Source: Nephromyces sp. MM_2019 (taxonomy: Eukaryota > Apicomplexa > Aconoidasida > Nephromycida). Taken from it: a DNA stretch of 10,014 nt. This document shows positions 1 to 5,118 of this stretch, one piece after another; position 1 is the stretch's first letter, and each line of letters begins with the position of its first letter. The DNA lies in contig JADHZB010000936.1 of the NCBI GenBank assembly GCA_015657535.1, positions 1 through 10,014 on the forward strand. The letters are read 5' to 3'. The notes beneath the pieces are model-generated. The model made no database searches, was not told the origin of the DNA, and worked only from the letters and a program-made list of their open reading frames with translations. The translations under genes and the position numbers were made by a program.

Positions 1-130
1 GTATGTGTTTGACCTTGGTGTGTTGTGTATGTGTTTGACCTTGGTGTGTTGTGTATGTGTTTGACCTTGGTGTGTTGTGTATGTGTTTGACCTTGATGTG
101 TTGTGTGTGTGTTTGATCTTGGTATGTTGT
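1..130. repeat. 26-bp minisatellite, five copies
   Basis: The unit gtatgtgtttgaccttggtg followed by tgttgt repeats head to tail from the first base. Copies at 1-26, 27-52 and 53-78 are identical, 79-104 has one change, and 105-130 has three. A decayed copy follows to about 157. The array may extend left of the window. It lies upstream of the first certain transporter exon, so it is probably intronic. Confidence 0.95.
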
Positions 131-211
131 GCATGTGGTTTGGTATGTGGTGTGCTGAAGATGCATGTGATATATAGCTTTGCCTCTACGTATAAATTTA
201 CTCTCCCCCAG

Positions 212-259
212 CAAAGTGGCAGGATAACGCAACTAACGTTTACTGAAGAATTACCTTGT
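212..259 (+). other. Weak candidate upstream exon of the ABC transporter
   Basis: A good pyrimidine tract and acceptor (ctctcccccag) end at 211. The 16 codons that follow read SGRITQLTFTEELPC after a first Gln, and a GT at 260 leaves phase 0, which fits the exon at 578. The G-R-I..F pattern recalls the first strand of an ABC domain. However, it lacks the aromatic A-loop residue and the spacing to the next exon is about four residues short. The true upstream exon may lie before position 1. Confidence 0.2.
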
Positions 260-577
260 GTGTGTGCTAGCTTCGGAGTGTGTGGCTAGATTTGGTGCTT
301 TATACCTCGTTAAAGATATCTCTGTGTGTGCGAGAGCTGTGTATGTACAGCCTTTTCTGGACAAGTTTGAAAGATTAGCGCAGAAAATTTTTTTCTGACT
401 ATTTTTGCTAGCGGAAGAGGTTGTTAGGGTGTTAGGCTACTGTATGTACATAGCATACATTCTCTTATACACATAAAATTGTGTATAAAAATTGTGCCTT
501 TCTGTATAATTCCACCTCATTTGCCTTGCTATATTCGTGTGTGTGGAATATTGAGTTCGTGATGTTTTCCTTTACAG

Positions 578-2969
578 ATTTACGAGAATTTAAGCTTGGA
601 GGTTAAGCCTGGCTATACTGTAGCTATAGTCGGAGAGTCTGGTTGTGGGAAGTCCACTATCATTCACTTATTAGTAAGTATCGACTATCTCTTGAATGGT
701 GTGTTTCTATTGCTTTATGCTGGATGCATTTAGTTTGGTGTGTGCTAGTCTGCGTTTTAGTGTATATGTGTCGGTGTCTTAATTGGTGTGGGTTTTAGTG
801 TGTGTTGGTAACCGTTTTAGCCTGCATTTCAGTGTGTGTGCTTCCCTCCTTTCTAGTGTGTACCCTTTTCTTCTTCATATACTATATTTTGCCATATCTA
901 TCTCTTATTCATAGTGCGAAGATACGTGGATAGCATGAAGAAGGGTGTATATACACCGTCATGTCTACTATGATTGGCAGAGCTTTATTGCAGTGTCGCT
1001 CTGTTAATGCTTCTGGAGCTATACTTCACGCTAGATAATTATATGCTTACTTTAAAGAGTCTTGTGTGTTGTTTGGTATTGTGTGTTGTTTTTACCGAGT
1101 CTTCTGTGTCACACCTCTTCCTATTTCTTGTCTATAGGAGCGATTTTATGATATTTCAGGTACTGCTAGCAGTAGCGCTGCTCTTCCATCAGACGGCAAG
1201 TTTATCCGCCAATTCACTAGTGAAGACGCGCAACCCGCTGGGAGAATTGCACTGGGAGATGTGAATATCAAAGATCTGAACTTGAGGTGTGTGTGTGTGT
1301 GTGGACTATATGTTTGTGCGTGTGCGCATGGCATGAGTTTGTGGCGTATGTGTGTGGCGTATGTGTGTGGCGTGTGTGTGGTGTGTATGGCATGGGTATG
1401 TGGTATATGTGGTGTGAGTATATTGGATTTGTGTGTGGCGTTTATGTTGTTGGACATTTTCCTCTTGAGGTGTGTGCCACGCTCTTCTATCCTTCACTAT
1501 TGCAGCTTCTTGCGAAGTAAACTTGGGTTGGTTAGCCAGGAACCCTACCTCTTTGGAGGCTCCATCATTGAGAATATCAAGATAGGAAAGCCCAATGCTA
1601 CTTTTGTAAGCAGTTGTGTGTGCGAGTGCTTTGAGGCCTTAGTGTGTGTTGCTTGTGCCATCGACTTTGTATGTTTTTGTGTATGTGTGTTTTTGTTTTT
1701 TTATGTCCATGTGTGTGTGTGTGCTTCTATATGTATGTTTTGTGTGTGCGTGTGTATTGATCTATGAATGAGCTTCGCTGCTGGTGATTTTTATGCTTTA
1801 TTGCAGGAAGAAGTGAAGGAAGCTGCTCGTATGGCCAATGCCGCAGGCTTCATTGAGCTTTTCCCTGAAAAGTATGACACTCAAGTGGGTAACTTAGGCT
1901 TGAAGATCAGTGGTGGCCAGCGGCAGCGTATTGCTATTGCCAGGTCAGTTGAAGTGGTGTATAAGTGTGTATTCTGTGTGTGTCACATGTGCTCCTTGTG
2001 TGTGTGATGTCTGGTGCTTGTGTGTACTTTACGATTTCACTTTCTCTATTTCCACTCCCTGATACTCCATCACATCTTACATAGCTGCTCTATGTGTGCG
2101 TGTCGTCACAATATACTGATTTCACTGCACACTCACCACATCTCTTGAAGGAAAACTGAGCTTTAAACAATGCTCTCTTGTATATGTCCTATATACCTAG
2201 GGCTCTCATTCGCTCTCCCAAGATACTTCTTCTTGATGAAGCCACCTCTGCACTCGATTCAGAGTCTGAGAAGATAGTGCAGGATGCCTTGGATGCATTG
2301 ACTACTGGAGGGAAGTATACGACTATAGTCGTAGCTCATCGTCTGTCCACGATCCGTAACGCAGGTTAGCTTTGCGTGTGTGTGTAATGAACAAGGGTTT
2401 GCTATTATGAGAATATAACATTGGCAATTATGGATATACGGCTTGCTCCTGCTTTTGTGTGTGTTGTAGCTTTGGATGTACGTACACACGGATTAAGGTG
2501 TCTCTTACTTGGTGTATGTACCGTGTATAGTCTGAGAGTTTCAGTAACGTATCTGCACACATGGCTTGCAAGTTGGAAGCATTACAGATAAACTTTTGTG
2601 ATTGTTTCTGATTCTTACTCGGATTCTCTGTGCTCTTCATAGTTATGGTGTGTGTTTTGGAGTTTTTGTTTTTTCTTGTTGATGCTATATGTGTGTGTTT
2701 CTTTGCTCATTTTTATGTTGTTTTGTGTGTCCTTTGCTTTGTGTGCCTATCAGAGTCTCCAAGCTTGTATGTATCTCTCTTTAACGATATATCTCTCCCT
2801 GTGCATGTTTTTGTGTCTAATTATGCAATTGTTTTCTGTGCTTGCAGATAAGATTTTCGTCCTGCGAAAGTCAGCAAACAAAGGAAGTGCTGTCATAGAG
2901 TCTGGCAATCATGACGAACTGATGCGCATTGAAGGTGGGCACTATCGCTCACTCATCAATGCTTCTTAG
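578..2969 (+). CDS. ABCB/MDR1-type transporter, C-terminal nucleotide-binding domain, 6 exons, 5' partial
   Basis: The exons are 578-673, 1138-1286, 1506-1605, 1807-1943, 2201-2364 and 2848-2969. They total 768 nt, all junctions are GT..AG, and phases agree throughout, giving 255 residues plus TAG. Visible motifs are Walker [10 protein letters not shown] (residues 19-27), Q-loop VSQEP (Q93), signature KISGGQ (148-153), Walker B ILLLDE (169-174), D-loop SALD (177-180) and H-loop AHRLST (H207). All catalytic residues are present; the signature has Ile where Leu is usual. Between RFYD and [10 protein letters not shown] sits a spacer of about 28 residues rich in Ser, Ala and Asp, at the place where Plasmodium-type MDR1 NBD2 carries a long insert. 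The chain stops shortly after [11 protein letters not shown], as expected for a transporter C-terminus. By family knowledge the domain hydrolyses ATP to drive export across a membrane. The transmembrane domains and the A-loop exon are not in the confidently read part. A half-transporter of the same family is possible. Confidence 0.93.
674..1137 (+). other. Transporter intron, TG-rich (464 nt)
   Basis: The donor is gtaagt and the acceptor is tctatag. The segment 730-860 contains degenerate units built on gttttagtgtgtgt. It lies between the Walker A exon and the exon beginning ERFYD. No coding segment is visible in it. Confidence 0.85.
1287..1505 (+). other. Transporter intron with 13-bp TG repeats, 3n long and stop-free
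   Basis: The donor is gtgtgt and the acceptor is ctattgcag. Units close to gtatgtgtgtggc recur from about 1340 to 1400. The intron is 219 nt, a multiple of three, and the reading frame of the preceding exon crosses it without a stop, giving a Cys/Val-rich stretch. Removal is favoured because the joined flanks give the standard [18 protein letters not shown] spacing. Confidence 0.85.
1606..1806 (+). other. Transporter intron, TG-rich (201 nt)
   Basis: The donor is gtaagc and the acceptor is tttattgcag. The stretch 1617-1765 is almost wholly T and G with gtgtgtgtgt cores. The exon frame stays open until a TGA at 1765-1767. Splicing joins NATF to [10 protein letters not shown], as expected for an ABC domain. 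Confidence 0.85.
1944..2200 (+). other. Transporter intron (257 nt)
   Basis: The donor is gtcagt and the acceptor is atacctag. The intron splits the Arg codon of [12 protein letters not shown] right after the ABC signature. It is TG-rich in its first third only and contains no other visible feature. Confidence 0.85.
2365..2847 (+). other. Transporter intron (483 nt)
   Basis: The donor is gttagc and the acceptor is tgtgcttgcag. It splits the Asp codon of RNA-DKIFVL. The second half is T-rich and open in two + frames, which gives spurious hydrophobic frames. No separate gene is seen inside. Confidence 0.85.
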
Positions 2970-3006
2970 TGTGTGTGGAATGAAGATTTTTCCAAGCTTA
3001 CGCTTC

Positions 3007-3158
3007 CTAATACTCTTTAGATGTTAAAGCTTCTGTATCAACCGTTTTGCTGCTTAAGATTTTGAATAAACTGATGTTTTCCGCTTCTTCGATCATCGAG
3101 TTTTTGTCCTTACCACTTCCTTTGCTTTCTGCTGTGCACGCAAACTTTGCTTCCTTGG
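3007..3158 (-). other. Weak candidate terminal exon of an unknown minus-strand gene
   Basis: On the minus strand the frame from about 3158 to TAA/TAG at 3009-3007 is hydrophilic and protein-like. It reads KGSGKDKNSMIEEAENISL and then KTVDTEALTSKEY before the stop. Two possible acceptors precede it (ccaag and gcacag near 3150-3135). No convincing upstream exon could be joined in phase. It overlaps the likely 3' end of the convergent transporter gene, so it may be a chance antisense frame. No family is recognised. Confidence 0.25.
3065..3070 (+). terminator. Possible polyadenylation signal of the transporter gene
   Basis: An AATAAA hexamer lies 96 nt after the TAG stop, in a T-rich stretch followed by further T-rich sequence. 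The position suits a short 3' untranslated region. Such hexamers are common in AT-rich DNA and are not a reliable signal in alveolates. Confidence 0.3.
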
Positions 3159-3995
3159 ATAGTTTGAGACGCACACACGCACACATAGATGTACGCCGCA
3201 AATATAGCAGTTTTTGGACTAGAAGGTGCGTTGTAGATGCAGTAGATTTTGAGCATCTTGCCTTGTGTTGGCTTGATTGTGTTCATTTGTGCCATTCGCT
3301 TTCGAAGCTCTTAACTATGGCATGAATTTGCGAATCATGACTTTTATAGGCCTGTAAGTGTAGTGTTGGCTGTATTGTGTAGGTGTGTGCGTGCCTACTC
3401 ACGTGGCCATGTATTTTTGTCCGCGTAGACGTGTGTGTGCTCAAGTGTCTAGGACCTCCGCATTGTTACCAGGTGTGTGTTCTCCCATCTCTCTCTACGC
3501 ATCATACCATATCATCCACTGCCTGGATATAATGTGAAGCAAATTCTCTCCTTTTTGGTTGCTTTTACCAGGAGTTAGCACCTGTTTCGTGCTAGAGTGT
3601 AGGTACACGTCTGCTGCCATTATATTACATGCCTTGTGAATGCTCGAAGTTTTATGTGCCCAGGAATGCCCGTTTTGCTACGCATAGAAAGTCGCGAATT
3701 TTTAGGAAAAAATGTAGAATTTTGCTTAGATTTGCATGTTTTCTCACTTGTTTTCATTTCTTACGATGAATTCCTGCGAATTCTCATATTTTTAATGCTA
3801 ACAGTTTAATTTTATAACGAAGTTTGATTCTTAGTGTGTCCGAATTTGTTCTTCGTGTTCAAATATTTCAAGTTTTTCTCGCTCTATCCCATTTGAGGCG
3901 GAAAGTGTGGAATATGCTCCGGTGACATCACGCTATTCCCCGCCAAAAATAGGGCAGAAAACTGTATGCGATTAAGATAAGCACACGCATGCTAT

Positions 3996-4096
3996 GGGGG
4001 GGGAGGTGGTTTGTGCACGCACACTTAGCGGGGGAAGGGGTGGCTGCCCCCTCCTTAAAGTCCCAGTACATGGTTTAAGCTGCAGCTCTGCAGCTT
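3996..4096. other. G-rich patch and short hairpins
   Basis: A run of eight G occupies 3996-4003, with further runs at 4030-4034 and 4037-4040. The last can pair with CCCC at 4047-4050. Next to it, aagctgcag (4077-4085) and ctgcagctt (4088-4096) form a perfect 9-bp inverted repeat with a 2-nt loop. A G-quadruplex is possible but would need a loop of about 26 nt, so structure is uncertain. A 66-codon + frame here shows no recognisable protein. Confidence 0.5.
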
Positions 4097-4198
4097 TGAA
4101 GATGAAAGCATGGACTTTGGTAATAACTGTAGGAGGCTCTTATACTTGTGTGTCCGTATGTGTGAGGATGCCTGCATCCCAGCGGGAAGCCTGATTTA

Positions 4199-4241
4199 CA
4201 TATGCTTTAGTTAAGCAAATATTCCTTAACTATAGCATATG
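4199..4241. repeat. Hairpin with 17-bp arms, one mismatch
   Basis: catatgctttagttaag (4199-4215) is the inverse complement of cttaactatagcatatg (4225-4241) except at one base, with a 9-nt loop. It lies just outside the left arm of the foldback element at 4253-4719. No U-run or gene end accompanies it. Confidence 0.8.
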
Positions 4242-4252
4242 GCTGTAATAGT

Positions 4253-4719
4253 GGGACATACTCCTAAAGAAGCTGGGGACACTCCTTGTGAAGCAAGTTG
4301 AACGTCTGGTGAGTGTGACAAAAAACTGATTTGATCAGAAGCCGCTATAGGCTTCGATTCATCGTGTGTGGAATTTAAACCCGAAGAAGCCAAGGATCTC
4401 TAGAATCCCAATTGCGTGTGTGTACATTGCCCGTATGCGTATACGCACGTGTGCGTATGTTGTGCATATGCGTTGATGCGTGCGCACACATCAACGCATA
4501 TATATGTGAATACTCCAAACACAAGCATTTTGGCTCCACCAATGCTTTCCTAGCAAATTTTATCACCCTGAGGGATAGGCTTGTATGTAGAATGTATCGC
4601 TTTACTTTTTAAAAGCGTGTGTGCGAGTGGTTTACACTAACAGACGCTCCATATAAGCTTCCATTCGGAAAAGTGAAGACACTATTAAGTTAAGATAGCC
4701 AGCCATTAGGAGTATGCCC
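4253..4719. mobile_element. Degenerate foldback/MITE-like element
   Basis: The outer arms 4253-4276 (gggacatactcctaa..gctgg) and 4699-4719 (inverse complement gggcatactcctaatggctgg) match in inverted orientation. Moving inward, further inverted matches keep the same order: GAAGC then CGTCTG then AGTGT (4290-4315 against 4634-4661), GAT-CAT (4356-4362 against 4592-4598), and AAGCC (4387-4391 against 4578-4582). The arms converge on the 36-bp palindrome at 4466-4501, whose centre nearly coincides with the centre of the element. No coding frame resembling a transposase is present and no clear target-site duplication is visible, so this would be an old non-autonomous element or a decayed inverted duplication. 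Confidence 0.5.
4466..4501. repeat. 36-bp near-perfect palindrome, no spacer
   Basis: The left half atatgcgttgatgcgtgc (4466-4483) and the right half gcacacatcaacgcatat (4484-4501) are inverse complements with one mismatch in 18. Just upstream, 4435-4459 is a second alternating purine-pyrimidine palindromic stretch around gtatacgcacgtgtgcgtat. Such DNA can extrude cruciforms or adopt Z-form. Confidence 0.85.
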
Positions 4720-5118
4720 TGTGTGTAGGGGGCTAGGAGTCGTGCACTCGCTCATTCCTTGTCGTCAGGAACTAGCTGAAAATGTATGATACTCCCATAT
4801 ATATAAGCAAGTAATCCACCTAGCCCCACACATGCACAAGACCGTCATACTCTCTCAAGCTTACTTGTAAAGCTCCCACCCACATGCTAGGATATATGTA
4901 CATGCACATACGCTCTCAACATGCCCACCGGATACTAAAATTGTATCTTCATAACTAGCCATCTTCGAGATTTCAACATGTCCATTCTTCAGTGAAGCCA
5001 TTTGAAAAGAAAGTCTTCACGCACACGCGTAGGCTTACCAAAACCTGCGCTATTTCGCGGTAGAAGCTCCGCTAAAGAGAAGAAAACTTAATATACAGGG
5101 TGTGTGCGGGCAGCTTAA
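4720..5118. other. Intergenic stretch downstream of the COA1/TIM21-like gene
   Basis: This holds the minus-strand gene's presumed 3' untranslated sequence and unique sequence of mixed composition. I see no open frame with coding character, no RNA gene and no clear polyadenylation hexamer close to the stop at 5119. Confidence 0.5.

Larger units (their letters stand above)
2970..3992. other. Intergenic stretch, no confident gene
   Basis: Apart from the AATAAA and the weak minus-strand exon noted separately, I see only TG-rich patches (3355-3480) and AT-rich unique sequence (3680-3900). No pair of splice sites in this stretch joins into a recognisable protein on either strand. Confidence 0.6.

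Noticed and set aside
1261..1767. 168-codon + frame as one exon
   Set aside because: It reads through two TG-rich introns. Removing them gives exact ABC-domain spacing.
3994..4194. 66-codon + frame starting in the G run
   Set aside because: The start lies in a low-complexity G-rich patch with no recognisable motif and no splice partner.
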